Shown piece by piece: positions 8,394-15,964 of a stretch of 17,726 nt of DNA (positions are counted from its first letter, which is position 1; each line of letters opens with the position of its first letter). The notes under the pieces were generated by a model, which was given only the letters and a program-made list of their open reading frames with translations, did not search any database and had not been told where the DNA came from. The DNA is taken from positions 1 to 17,726 of the forward strand of contig CAZFDE010000053.1 of NCBI GenBank assembly GCA_964517795.1, read 5' to 3'. This DNA comes from CAZFDE01 sp964517795. GTDB lineage: Bacteria; Planctomycetota; Phycisphaerae; Sedimentisphaerales; Anaerobacaceae. The translations under genes and the position numbers were made by a program.

Positions 8394-9908
8394 GTGAGTA
8401 GCAATAAGATACTATTAGGATTGGATCTGGGATACACCGGTTGCAAGGCGGTTGCTTTTGATATACAAGGCGAGATATTGGCCTCGGCCTATCGCGAATA
8501 CCCGATGCAATACCCGAAACCGGGGTGGGTCGTCATGGATCCCGAACAGATATGGACGGGTGCCGCCGAATCGATTCGCCAAGTGACGACCGAGTTGTCC
8601 GACCCGGTAACGGCGCTGTCCGTCTCGGTCATGGGTGAAGCGTTCACTCCGGTCGATGCCGATGGCCAACCGGTTACCGAAACGATTACGGCTTTCGATG
8701 AGCGGGGCGTCGATCAGTGCAATCAACTCATCGAAAAGCTGGGTATGGAGAAAATTTTCAATATCACCGGCCAAGTGGCCGGGCCCAGCCATCCGCTGCC
8801 CAAAGTCTGTTGGCTCAAAGAACATCAGCCGGATACCTTCAAACGCATTGATAAGATTTTCTGTTTTTGTGAATTCATCCTGCATCGTCTTGGCGTCGAA
8901 CCGACGATCGACTTGTCCATGGCGGCCAGGAGTATGGCCTATGACCTGCAAAAAGCCGATTGGTCGGATACAATTTTACAGGCGGCCGGACTGGATGCGA
9001 GTTTGTTTGCACCGGTCAAATCCGCCGGTACCGCTGTAGGGACGGTTGCGCCGGATGTGGCCGATAAGCTCGGCCTTTCCGCCGATACCATTGTCGTGGT
9101 TGGCGGACACGATCAGCCCTGCGGTGCCGTTGGCGCCGGCGTACTGACCAAAGGTCAGGCGACCTATGCACTCGGGACCGTCCATGTGATTTGTGCGGTC
9201 ATGGATGCATTTAATAACGCACTTGGACAACAGGGTTTCCCGTGTTATCCGCATGTTGTCCCGGGACGATATGTAACCCTTGCATATAATTTCACCGGTG
9301 GTTCGGCCCTGAAATGGTTTCGCGATACATTCGCCGCAAACCAGGCTCAACAGGCGCAACAGGACGGCAAAGATATCTATGATGTCCTGCTCGATGAAAT
9401 GCCCGATCAGCCCAGTGGTTTATTTTTATTGCCCCATTTCTCCGGCACTGGTACCCCCTGGTTTGATACCACGACCCGTGGGGCATTGCTGGGACTGACG
9501 ACCGCCACAACCCGCGGTCAGATCGTCAAATCGATCCTTGAAGGAACCACCTATGAACTCGCGATGAATCTGGACATGCTCGCCCGGGCCGATATGCAAG
9601 TGAACGAACTGCATGCGATCGGCGGCAGTGTCAAGTCCATGAAAGATATTCAAATCCGAACGAATATCATGGCCAGACCGGTGTATCTGATGGCTGTGCG
9701 TGAAGCCTCGGCATTAGGAGCAGCCATCCTCGCCGGTGTGGGCGCAGAGATTTACCTCTCGGTTGAAGATGCATCGCGCCGGCTTGCCGAACTCAAGTCC
9801 GTAGTGCAGCCGCAAATGGAATCTGCCAAACAGTACGGCCGACGGGTGAGCCAGTACAAAAAAATCCACAGTTCGGTGAGACAAATTTTTAGGGACATCA
9901 TAAACTAA
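8394..9908 (+). CDS. FGGY-family carbohydrate kinase (xylulokinase/rhamnulokinase type)
   Basis: The protein is 504 residues, the usual FGGY length. It starts at a GTG with GGAAGGAG just upstream; no better ATG is in frame nearby. The N-terminal phosphate loop is GLDLGYTGCKAVAFD. Tyr stands where most members have Thr (DLGTT/DLGTS), which is slightly unusual. D240 in GGHDQPCGAVGAGV is the expected catalytic base. The C-terminal ATPase signature is IGGSVKSMKDIQIRTN followed by REASALGAAILAG. These enzymes phosphorylate a ketose or polyol with ATP in the cytoplasm. The exact sugar cannot be told from sequence alone. Next to a RhaT-like transporter, a rhamnulose- or fuculose-type substrate is plausible. 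No matching isomerase or aldolase gene is present in the window, so the pathway is incomplete here. Confidence 0.87.
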   Translation: MSSNKILLGLDLGYTGCKAVAFDIQGEILASAYREYPMQYPKPGWVVMDPEQIWTGAAESIRQVTTELSDPVTALSVSVMGEAFTPVDADGQPVTETITAFDERGVDQCNQLIEKLGMEKIFNITGQVAGPSHPLPKVCWLKEHQPDTFKRIDKIFCFCEFILHRLGVEPTIDLSMAARSMAYDLQKADWSDTILQAAGLDASLFAPVKSAGTAVGTVAPDVADKLGLSADTIVVVGGHDQPCGAVGAGVLTKGQATYALGTVHVICAVMDAFNNALGQQGFPCYPHVVPGRYVTLAYNFTGGSALKWFRDTFAANQAQQAQQDGKDIYDVLLDEMPDQPSGLFLLPHFSGTGTPWFDTTTRGALLGLTTATTRGQIVKSILEGTTYELAMNLDMLARADMQVNELHAIGGSVKSMKDIQIRTNIMARPVYLMAVREASALGAAILAGVGAEIYLSVEDASRRLAELKSVVQPQMESAKQYGRRVSQYKKIHSSVRQIFRDIIN

Positions 9909-9920
9909 CGGAGCAATAAA

Positions 9921-11063
9921 ATGACTTCACCAATGACTTCTCGTCAACGTGTGCGTGCCGCTTTGGATCATCAGCAGCCGGATCGTGTGCCGGCCGATCT
10001 CGGCGGTACGATTGTCACGACATTACATGCCGGGGCTTACAATCGGCTCAAACTTTATCTCGGAATCGATACACCGCCGTTGCCGGGTTCCGGCCCGTCG
10101 AAAAAAATAGTCGTAGAACACCAGGTGCTTGAGGCGCTGCAGATCGATACCCGATATATATGCACCAAAGGCCCGGACAATTCACGTGAACGTATCGGCC
10201 CGAACGGATATTACCGCAATGAATGGGGTGTGGAATATCAACTGCCCGACGAAGAAGAATACAGCTATACCCCGCAGGGTGCGCCGCTTCAAAATGCAAC
10301 GATTGCCGACATCGATAGTTACCCCTGGCCGGACCCGTTGGACCCGGGGCGCACCCGGGGACTGGCTGAGCAGGCAAAAGCCGTTCACGATCAAGGCCAA
10401 TATGCCTTAGTTGGAAATGTGGACAAGCCCAGCATTTTTGAATTAGCATTGGCGATGCGCGGATTTGAAGCCTTTTTGACTGATATGGCCGGTGATCCAG
10501 ATTTTGCTCAGCGACTGTTGGAAAAGATTACTCAATTGCAGGTCCTTCGATACGAACAATTCCTCGAATCTGTGGGGCCGTATCTGGATGTCATCGTTTT
10601 TGCCGATGATGTTGGTATGCAGCACGGACTGTTGATCTCTCCGGATAATTATCGCCAATTCTTAAAATCCCTGCATGAAAAATTGTACGATGCCATTCGT
10701 CGCAAGACCGATGCGAAGATTTTTTATCATACCTGCGGGGATTGCTATGCATTGATTCCTGATTTCATCGAAATTGGGATTGATATCCTCAACCCGATTC
10801 AGGTCTCCGCTTCGAATATGCAAACCGACCGGCTCAAACGCGAATTTGGAAAAGACCTGGTGTTCTGGGGTGCAGTCGATACCCAGCATGTATTGCCGCA
10901 TGGCGCACCGGCCGATGTGGCCTGTGAAGTTCGTCAGCGGATCGATGATTTGGGTCAAAATGGCGGCTTTGTGATTGCCCCGGTACACAATATCGTGGAC
11001 GATGTTCCGCCCGAGAATATTGCCGCCATGTTCCAATATGATACAATGACCCAAACGAAATAA
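9921..11063 (+). CDS. URO-D fold protein, probable methyltransferase-like, copy 1
   Basis: The protein is 380 residues and begins TSRQRVRAALDHQQPDRVPAD, the standard N-terminus of URO-D superfamily proteins outside heme synthesis. The MRQAGR substrate motif of true uroporphyrinogen decarboxylase (HemE) is missing, so this is not a heme enzyme. H270-T-C272-G-D matches the His-X-Cys zinc ligands of MtaA/MtbA methylcobamide:CoM methyltransferases. At the place of the third ligand the sequence reads APVHN, with H356 instead of Cys. VIFADDVGMQHGLLISP is another family block. Known relatives move methyl groups to or from a corrinoid protein. Here the partner may be encoded elsewhere, since no corrinoid-binding gene is in the window. 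It lies 12 bases after the kinase gene, so it is likely co-expressed with sugar uptake and phosphorylation. The link to O-methyl sugars is inference. Confidence 0.8.
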   Translation: MTSPMTSRQRVRAALDHQQPDRVPADLGGTIVTTLHAGAYNRLKLYLGIDTPPLPGSGPSKKIVVEHQVLEALQIDTRYICTKGPDNSRERIGPNGYYRNEWGVEYQLPDEEEYSYTPQGAPLQNATIADIDSYPWPDPLDPGRTRGLAEQAKAVHDQGQYALVGNVDKPSIFELALAMRGFEAFLTDMAGDPDFAQRLLEKITQLQVLRYEQFLESVGPYLDVIVFADDVGMQHGLLISPDNYRQFLKSLHEKLYDAIRRKTDAKIFYHTCGDCYALIPDFIEIGIDILNPIQVSASNMQTDRLKREFGKDLVFWGAVDTQHVLPHGAPADVACEVRQRIDDLGQNGGFVIAPVHNIVDDVPPENIAAMFQYDTMTQTK

Positions 11064-11099
11064 AAAGAAAACCAATTATTTTGTAATGATCAGTAAGAT

Positions 11100-12110
11100 A
11101 TGACCAAACGCGAGGTGATCCAAGCCGTATTGCAAGGCAGGCGGCCGCCGTATATCCCGTGGCATTGTGAATTTACCCTCGAAGCCCGCAAAAAGTTAAC
11201 GGATCATTTTGGCCGCGACGACATCGAAGATATACTGCAAAATCACTTTATCTGTCTGGGCAACAGCATTGGCTTTTTTAAAGACTTGGGCAATAACCGG
11301 TTTCAGGACATTTTCGGCGTCATCTGGGATCGCACCGTCGATAAGGATATCGGCGTCGTAGCGGGACAGGTCTTGCTGGAGCCGAGCCTGAAAGGATATA
11401 ATTTCCCCGACCCGCACGATCCGAAGATATTTCAGGATATTCCCGAAAAAATGAAAGACCATGCTGATCGCTTCCGCGTCTTTCAGATTGGTTTTTCGCT
11501 CTACGAGCGGGCCTGGACGCTCCGCGGCATGGAACATCTTATGATGGATTTCATCGAGCATCCGGATTTTGTTCGTGAATTGCTCAATACCATCGCCGAC
11601 TACAACATCGCCCAGATACATAAAGCACTCGAATATGATATTGACGCCGTCTATTTCGGCGACGACTGGGGCCAGCAGCACGGCCTGCAGATGGGCCCGG
11701 GCCTCTGGCGCGAGTTTATCAAACCCGCCCTCAAACGCATGTACAGTGTCGTTCGCGATGCCGGCAAATTCGTCATGATCCATTCCTGCGGCGATGTTGA
11801 TGAACTGTTCGACGATCTTGTGGAAATCGGCCTGAACTGCTTCAACCCCTTCCAGCCGGAAGTAATGGATGTTTTTGGCCTCTTGGACCAATACCGAGGC
11901 CGACTCGCCTTCCACGGCGGCCTGTCCACCCAGAAAACACTGCCCTATGGCACGGTCGAGGATGTCAAAGCCGAAACCCAACAATTGCTCGCTGCCGGCC
12001 AAAAGGGCGGCTACATCTTCGCCCCGGCCCACGCCGTCGAAGGCGATGTCCCCCTTAAAAACATCCTAACTTTCATTGAGATCGTCACAAATCAGTCCAA
12101 ATTCAGCTAA
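11100..12110 (+). CDS. URO-D fold protein, probable methyltransferase-like, copy 2
   Basis: The protein is 336 residues, starting TKREVIQAVLQGRRPPYIPWH as in other non-heme URO-D proteins. The ribosome binding site is weak (GTAAGAT), so the start is slightly uncertain, though the N-terminal block fits the family at this ATG. Motifs are YFGDDWGQQHGLQMGP, then H228-S-C230-G-D (His-X-Cys zinc-type motif), GGLSTQKTLPYGT, and APAHAVEGDVP with H311 at the position of the usual third ligand. It shares the overall pattern with the gene before it but is clearly diverged, so the pair is an old duplication or two separate functions rather than a recent copy. It is the last gene of the run. No clear terminator hairpin follows, and the next promoter begins 20 bases later. 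The activity is not known; methyl transfer is the best family-based guess. Confidence 0.8.
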   Translation: MTKREVIQAVLQGRRPPYIPWHCEFTLEARKKLTDHFGRDDIEDILQNHFICLGNSIGFFKDLGNNRFQDIFGVIWDRTVDKDIGVVAGQVLLEPSLKGYNFPDPHDPKIFQDIPEKMKDHADRFRVFQIGFSLYERAWTLRGMEHLMMDFIEHPDFVRELLNTIADYNIAQIHKALEYDIDAVYFGDDWGQQHGLQMGPGLWREFIKPALKRMYSVVRDAGKFVMIHSCGDVDELFDDLVEIGLNCFNPFQPEVMDVFGLLDQYRGRLAFHGGLSTQKTLPYGTVEDVKAETQQLLAAGQKGGYIFAPAHAVEGDVPLKNILTFIEIVTNQSKFS

Positions 12111-12129
12111 ATTCATAGCCGAAGCAATA

Positions 12130-12159
12130 TTGACGAGTGTGGCCCAAGTGTGGCATAAT
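12130..12159 (+). promoter_or_regulatory. Sigma70-type promoter with direct repeat in the spacer
   Basis: TTGACG (12130-12135) and CATAAT (12154-12159) are separated by 18 bases, a near-consensus promoter about 30 bases before the PLP-enzyme start. The spacer consists of AGTGTGG (12136-12142), CCCA, and AGTGTGG (12147-12153), a perfect 7-base direct repeat with an 11-base period. It could be a regulator site on one face of the helix. The promoter is well supported by pattern; the operator role is inference. Confidence 0.62.
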
Positions 12160-12188
12160 ACGTCCCTTTAGAATTTACGGAGTACAGC

Positions 12189-13409
12189 ATGACAATGAAA
12201 CGAAAAACGAAAAAGTCATCGACCAAAAAGACCAGCCGTCAACAGTCTCTGTCCACCCGTTCGATCCATGCCGGTGAGCAGCGGCGACGCTACGCCGATT
12301 CAATTACCACGCCGATTATCCAGACCTCGACCTTTACCTTCAAAGACAGCAAACACATCGAGGACTATACCCGCAAAGGCAAAGAGCATTTCGAATACGG
12401 CCGCTATGGCAACCCGACGGCCCAGATCGCCGAAAAGCGCCTCGCCGACCTCGAAGGTGCCGAGGACTGTGTCGTGTTCTCCTCCGGCATGAGCGCAATT
12501 ACCACGACAATTTTGACTTTGGTGCAGACCGGCGACCATATCGTCATCACCGATGACAGCTACAAAAAGACACTCGAATTCTGCCGATCCTATCTTAAGC
12601 AATTTGGTATCGGCTGCACGATCGTTCCCTTCGGAAAATACGATCTTCTCGACAAAGCCATCCGGCCCAACACACGCTTTATTTTTTCCGAATCGCCGAC
12701 CAATCCCTATCTCAATGTCTTCGATCTGGTCAAAATCAAGAAAATTGCGCATCGCCATAATGTTTTGACCTTGATTGACAGCACCTTTGCAACCCCGCTC
12801 AATCAAAAGCCAATCGAATTCGGCATGGACCTGGTATTGCAAAGCTGTACGAAATATCTGGCAGGCCACAATGATATTCTTGCCGGAGCCGTAATGGGCA
12901 AAACCGATCTGGTGGAAAAAATTCGCGTCCTGCACAAATCCATGGGCGGCCTGATTGATCCCCATTGCTGTTATCTGCTCTTGCGCGGCTTGAAAACCTT
13001 CCCCTTGCGCGTCGCCAGGCAAAATGAAACCGCACTGAAAATCGCCGAATATCTCGAATCGCATCCGCGGATTAAAAAAGTCTATTACCCGTTCCTCCAA
13101 AGCCATCCGCATTATGATATCGCTACCACCCAGATGAATGGCGGCGGCGGCGTTGTCACCTTTGATATCAAAGGGACGCTTCAGACCGCCAAAAAATTCC
13201 TCGATTCGCTCAACCTCTGCTTTATCGGCCCCAGCCTCGGCGGTGTCGAGACCCTGATTACCCATCCGGCTTTGGTCAGTTATTACGATTACCCGCGAAA
13301 AGAGCGATACGCCCTGGGGATCACCGATACCTTGTTTCGCCTTGCCGTCGGTATCGAGGATGCCGATGATATCATTGCCGACCTGGACCATGCATTGAAA
13401 AGATCATGA
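12189..13409 (+). CDS. Cys/Met metabolism PLP-dependent enzyme (cystathionine gamma-synthase / gamma-lyase family)
   Basis: The protein is 406 residues. Family landmarks are TTPIIQTSTF (40-49), EYGRYGNPT (69-77, phosphate-binding Tyr/Arg), SSGMSA (98-103), D197 in LIDSTFATP (PLP ring nitrogen), K222 in SCTKYLAGHND (the PLP Schiff-base lysine), SLGGVETLITHPA, and the carboxylate-binding Arg in FRLAVGIEDADD. The enzymes are cytoplasmic and act in transsulfuration or methionine synthesis or breakdown. GHND rather than GHSD is seen in many cystathionine gamma-synthases, but gamma-synthase, gamma-lyase and beta-lyase cannot be separated safely here. The first 20 residues are Lys/Ser/Thr-rich and lie outside the conserved fold; a second ATG two codons in is equally possible. 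The gene has its own promoter and its stop overlaps the start of the next gene (ATGA), so the two are co-translated. Confidence 0.88.
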   Translation: MTMKRKTKKSSTKKTSRQQSLSTRSIHAGEQRRRYADSITTPIIQTSTFTFKDSKHIEDYTRKGKEHFEYGRYGNPTAQIAEKRLADLEGAEDCVVFSSGMSAITTTILTLVQTGDHIVITDDSYKKTLEFCRSYLKQFGIGCTIVPFGKYDLLDKAIRPNTRFIFSESPTNPYLNVFDLVKIKKIAHRHNVLTLIDSTFATPLNQKPIEFGMDLVLQSCTKYLAGHNDILAGAVMGKTDLVEKIRVLHKSMGGLIDPHCCYLLLRGLKTFPLRVARQNETALKIAEYLESHPRIKKVYYPFLQSHPHYDIATTQMNGGGGVVTFDIKGTLQTAKKFLDSLNLCFIGPSLGGVETLITHPALVSYYDYPRKERYALGITDTLFRLAVGIEDADDIIADLDHALKRS

Positions 13410-14767
13410 ACCCGGAAGATCAAATCAATGTAACGGCGCCGTTGGATCGTTTGATGCGGCGGCGCACCATGAAATTTTCGGCCGTCGAGGGCGGCTTCGC
13501 GCTGGTGACACTGGGATTGCAAGTGGCCTTTTACCTGCCGTTTCTAAACGCCCTCAACGCCGATACCTTGCAGATCAGTCTCGGTGTCTCCCTACCCGGC
13601 CTGGTTACCGGCATGGTACAGCTTTTCTCGCCGGCAGCCTATCGGATTATCAAAAATCATAAATATTTCTGCCTGATAACTTGCATACTGCATTCGGTTT
13701 GCTTTCTGCCGCTGGCGTTTATCTCTTTCTGGCCGCCGAAAGAGCCCGTATGGCCGGCGATCATCTTCGGCTGCATTGCGGCAATCCCCTTCGGGCTTCA
13801 AATCCCCGTCTGGGCCGATTGGATCAGCCGGATCGTCCCGCGAAAACGTAGAGGCCGCTATTTTGGATTGAGGGCACAAATCCTGACGGGTATTCAGTTT
13901 GCCACCACGATGATCGCGGGCTATCTGCTGTACAAATCCCAAAAAAGCAGCATGACTACATTCGGCTGGATATGGTTTGTGGCATTTGCGGCCCGGGCAT
14001 CATCTTCGATCCTTTTTCTCTTCCACTATGAATCCAGTGCCATGCGAAAATTTTCCGGCGTACGCTATAAGATCATTGAATTTATCAAAAGCCTTCATTC
14101 GACGATGTTCGGCCGATACGCCTTAGGTATTTCGCTGCTGAATTTATGTGTCAACTTTTCATTGCCGTTCTATACGATCCACATGCTCAATAACCTGCAA
14201 TTCGACTACTATCAATACACCCTTATCATCAATGCCCCGATCCTGGCGTTAATTTTGACGGTACGCCTGTGGGGCCGGCTCAGCGACCGTATCGGCTATG
14301 TCGTTCCGCTGCGCGTCTGTCTGCTGGTGATTACCGCATCTCCCTTGGTCTGGACCAGCATTACTCAATTCAATCTGCTGTTAATCAATCAACTTATTGT
14401 TGGTGTGGCCTGGGCGGGGTTCAACATGATTGCTTTTAATTATTCCATCAGTGCGGTCGATTCAGATCGTCGAGCCGGTAGTATTGCCTATCTTAATGTC
14501 ATGAATTTTTTCTGCGTTTTTGCCGGTGCCACACTCAGCGGCTTGGTTGGCGACCGGATGCCGCAGATCTTCAGTTTTCAGAGCCAGTCCGTTTTTCTGG
14601 TGACAGCAATCGGATTGATTATCCCGATTGTCATTTTTTCGACCCTGCGGGATGTTGAGCGGCATGTCGGCCCGTTAACACCGATGGAACGTTTTTTCTT
14701 CGATCCGAGGATTTCGATCCGAAGCACGCCGTGGAGAAGTTTTTTGGGGATCAAGCGGCCGTTCTAA
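13406..14767 (+). CDS. MFS transporter
   Basis: This is a 453-residue inner-membrane protein with about twelve hydrophobic segments, typical of the major facilitator superfamily. A short basic N-terminus (DRLMRRRTMKFS) leads into the first helix. A positively charged loop RIVPRKRRGRYFGLRAQI follows about the fourth segment, and a motif-A-like loop GRLSDRIG occurs at the start of the second half, as expected for the two-fold MFS layout. The start ATG overlaps the stop of the PLP-enzyme gene by four bases, which implies translational coupling and a shared role. Import or export of a sulfur amino acid or related compound is one possibility, but the sequence gives no direct sign of substrate. It ends about 16 bases before the stop of a convergent small minus-strand ORF. 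Confidence 0.83.
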   Translation: MNPEDQINVTAPLDRLMRRRTMKFSAVEGGFALVTLGLQVAFYLPFLNALNADTLQISLGVSLPGLVTGMVQLFSPAAYRIIKNHKYFCLITCILHSVCFLPLAFISFWPPKEPVWPAIIFGCIAAIPFGLQIPVWADWISRIVPRKRRGRYFGLRAQILTGIQFATTMIAGYLLYKSQKSSMTTFGWIWFVAFAARASSSILFLFHYESSAMRKFSGVRYKIIEFIKSLHSTMFGRYALGISLLNLCVNFSLPFYTIHMLNNLQFDYYQYTLIINAPILALILTVRLWGRLSDRIGYVVPLRVCLLVITASPLVWTSITQFNLLLINQLIVGVAWAGFNMIAFNYSISAVDSDRRAGSIAYLNVMNFFCVFAGATLSGLVGDRMPQIFSFQSQSVFLVTAIGLIIPIVIFSTLRDVERHVGPLTPMERFFFDPRISIRSTPWRSFLGIKRPF

Positions 14768-14782
14768 AGCAAAAAAGCCGGC

Positions 14783-14944
14783 TCAGCGGCGCCATTCCGC
14801 TTTTCGGACCATCAATGGGGGCATCTGTTGCGGCTTGACACGCTTACCTAACGTTTTCACGCAACTGCGGCTGTAGGGATACCACTGGATCGGGTAGGGT
14901 GATATCTTCAAATGCGGCATTTTTTTGTTCAATTTCGCTAACAT
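14783..14944 (-). CDS. Possible small basic protein, 53 residues
   Basis: A minus-strand ORF starts at ATG 14944-14942 and stops at TGA 14785-14783. It is preceded by AAGGA seven bases upstream of the ATG. The product is rich in Lys, Arg, Pro and Tyr, with blocks such as LKISPYPIQWYPYSRS and KPQQMPPLMVRKAEWRR. I do not recognise it. It lies 87 bases downstream of hisF on the same strand and could be on its transcript. In favour: a good ribosome binding site, and it fills most of the gap between two convergent genes. Against: short length and no recognised homologue. Confidence 0.35.
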   Translation of the reverse strand: MLAKLNKKMPHLKISPYPIQWYPYSRSCVKTLGKRVKPQQMPPLMVRKAEWRR

Positions 14945-14977
14945 TATCAGTCCTTACAGCAATACATAGATTCTCTG

Positions 14978-15006
14978 TTGACGCGCTGTATCATCGGCTT
15001 GATAAT
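14978..15006 (+). promoter_or_regulatory. Promoter-like sequence pointing into hisF on the antisense strand
   Basis: TTGACG (14978-14983) and GATAAT (15001-15006) are 17 bases apart on the plus strand, a close sigma70 match. Transcription would begin near 15013 and run antisense through the 3' end of hisF. No plus-strand gene starts nearby before 15965. It may be a chance match. Confidence 0.3.
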
Positions 15007-15031
15007 GCCGCAGCTTAACCAGATCTATGGA

Positions 15032-15796
15032 TCAAAATGTGACCGAAACCCGCTTGCGGGCGAGGTACTCTTTGAGTTGACCGATCGTGTATTTGCCGAA
15101 ATGAACGATCGATGAAACCAGAACCGCATCCGCGCAGCCCTCGGTAAGTGCCTGATAGATATGCGCGGGTTCACCCGCGCCGCCGGCCGCGATAACCGGC
15201 AGGGTAACCGCTTGAGTAACGGCTTTGACCATCTCAATATCGTATCCCTGCTGAGTACCGTCGGTATCGACGCTGGTGACGGTCAGGGAGCCGGCACCAA
15301 GCTGATCGACCTGTTTGGCCCATTCGACGGCGTCCATGCCCGTTTCGGCGGTGCCGTCTTTGATGATGACCTCGAATCCGCTGGCCATGTTTGGATTTCG
15401 CCGTGTATCCAAAGCGATCACGATTTTTTCCGGACCGAAAGTCATAGCGGCTTCTCGGATCAACTGAGGACGTTCCACTGCAGCCGTATTGATTGAGACT
15501 TTCGAAACGCCCAGATTCATCATCTCTTCGATATGCCCGCAACTGGCGATCCCGCCGCCCACGGTCAGCGGCACTTTTATACGGTCGATTGTTTGCCGCA
15601 CCACATCGTTTATGGCCGTGCGACCCTCCAGTGAAGCTGTAATATCAAAAAAGACGATCTCGTCGGCGCCGGCTTCGCTGTAGGCCTGTGCAGTCTCGGC
15701 CGGATTGCCGATATCCTGAAGATCCGTAAAATGAACGCCTTTAACCAATCGCCCGTTTTTGACATCCAGACAGGGAATGATCTTACGATAATCCAT
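15032..15796 (-). CDS. hisF: Imidazole glycerol phosphate synthase cyclase subunit HisF
   Basis: The protein is 254 residues from the ATG at 15796, the normal HisF length. It begins MDYRKIIPCLDVKNGRLVKGV. The two catalytic aspartates fall at the canonical numbers D11 (CLDVKNG) and D130 (ALDTRR). The phosphate-binding loops VGGGI (79-83) and AAGGAG, and the ending LKEYLARKRVSV, are also present. HisF forms the (beta/alpha)8 cyclase half of the HisFH complex in histidine synthesis. It uses ammonia from HisH to make imidazole glycerol phosphate and AICAR. The frame stays open to an ATG at 15847, but that start lies upstream of the promoter found at 15833-15841 and would add 17 residues unlike any HisF, so I reject it. 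No hisH, hisA or other his gene is adjacent, so the his genes are probably scattered in this genome. Confidence 0.95.
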   Translation of the reverse strand: MDYRKIIPCLDVKNGRLVKGVHFTDLQDIGNPAETAQAYSEAGADEIVFFDITASLEGRTAINDVVRQTIDRIKVPLTVGGGIASCGHIEEMMNLGVSKVSINTAAVERPQLIREAAMTFGPEKIVIALDTRRNPNMASGFEVIIKDGTAETGMDAVEWAKQVDQLGAGSLTVTSVDTDGTQQGYDIEMVKAVTQAVTLPVIAAGGAGEPAHIYQALTEGCADAVLVSSIVHFGKYTIGQLKEYLARKRVSVTF

Positions 15797-15832
15797 ATTT
15801 GGCCCCCGATAAAAAAGTGAACACTCATCTAA

Positions 15833-15841
15833 AGTATAACA
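15833..15841 (-). promoter_or_regulatory. Extended -10 promoter for hisF
   Basis: On the minus strand the sequence reads TGTTATACT, an extended -10 (TGn) joined to TATACT. It would start transcription about 30 bases before the hisF ATG at 15796. No strong -35 is seen at the right distance, which is acceptable for an extended -10 promoter. Confidence 0.45.
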
Positions 15842-15900
15842 CACCATTTGACAAACGACGAATCGTTACTCGATTTTTTCGCTTTCCAGACAAAAATTTG

Positions 15901-15929
15901 TTGACCGGCTTCAACGGAATCTCTATGCT
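15901..15929 (+). promoter_or_regulatory. Sigma70-type promoter for the 61-residue protein gene
   Basis: TTGACC (15901-15906) and TATGCT (15924-15929) lie 17 bases apart. The expected start of transcription is about 25-30 bases before the ATG at 15965, which has GGGAGG (15951-15956) as ribosome binding site. This supports the short ORF as a true, separately expressed gene. Confidence 0.58.
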
Positions 15930-15964
15930 GAAGAAAAATCAGGTTTTTATGGGAGGTTACCGAA

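Noticed and set aside
11196..12032. 278-codon open frame on the minus strand
   Set aside because: It is antisense to the second URO-D gene; its length is explained by codon bias of the sense gene.
9921..12110. Heme biosynthesis uroporphyrinogen decarboxylase (hemE)
   Set aside because: Both proteins lack the MRQAGR substrate motif and carry HxCGD, which fits the methyltransferase side of the superfamily.
12300..13391. 363-codon open frame on the minus strand
   Set aside because: It lies wholly antisense to the PLP enzyme, whose catalytic motifs are unmistakable. The antisense translation shows no family motif and has no promoter or ribosome binding site.
14771..14806. AAAAGCCGG ... CCGCTTTT as a bidirectional terminator between convergent genes
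   Set aside because: The stem needs a bulge and the loop is long. The T-run is short, so it is not strong enough to call.
14989..15004. TATCA/TGATA hairpin between hisF and the small ORF
   Set aside because: The stem has only five pairs and no T-run on the minus strand, so it is too weak to call a terminator.
15797..15847. 17-codon N-terminal extension of hisF
   Set aside because: The extension would start upstream of the likely promoter, and the shorter start puts the catalytic aspartates exactly at 11 and 130.
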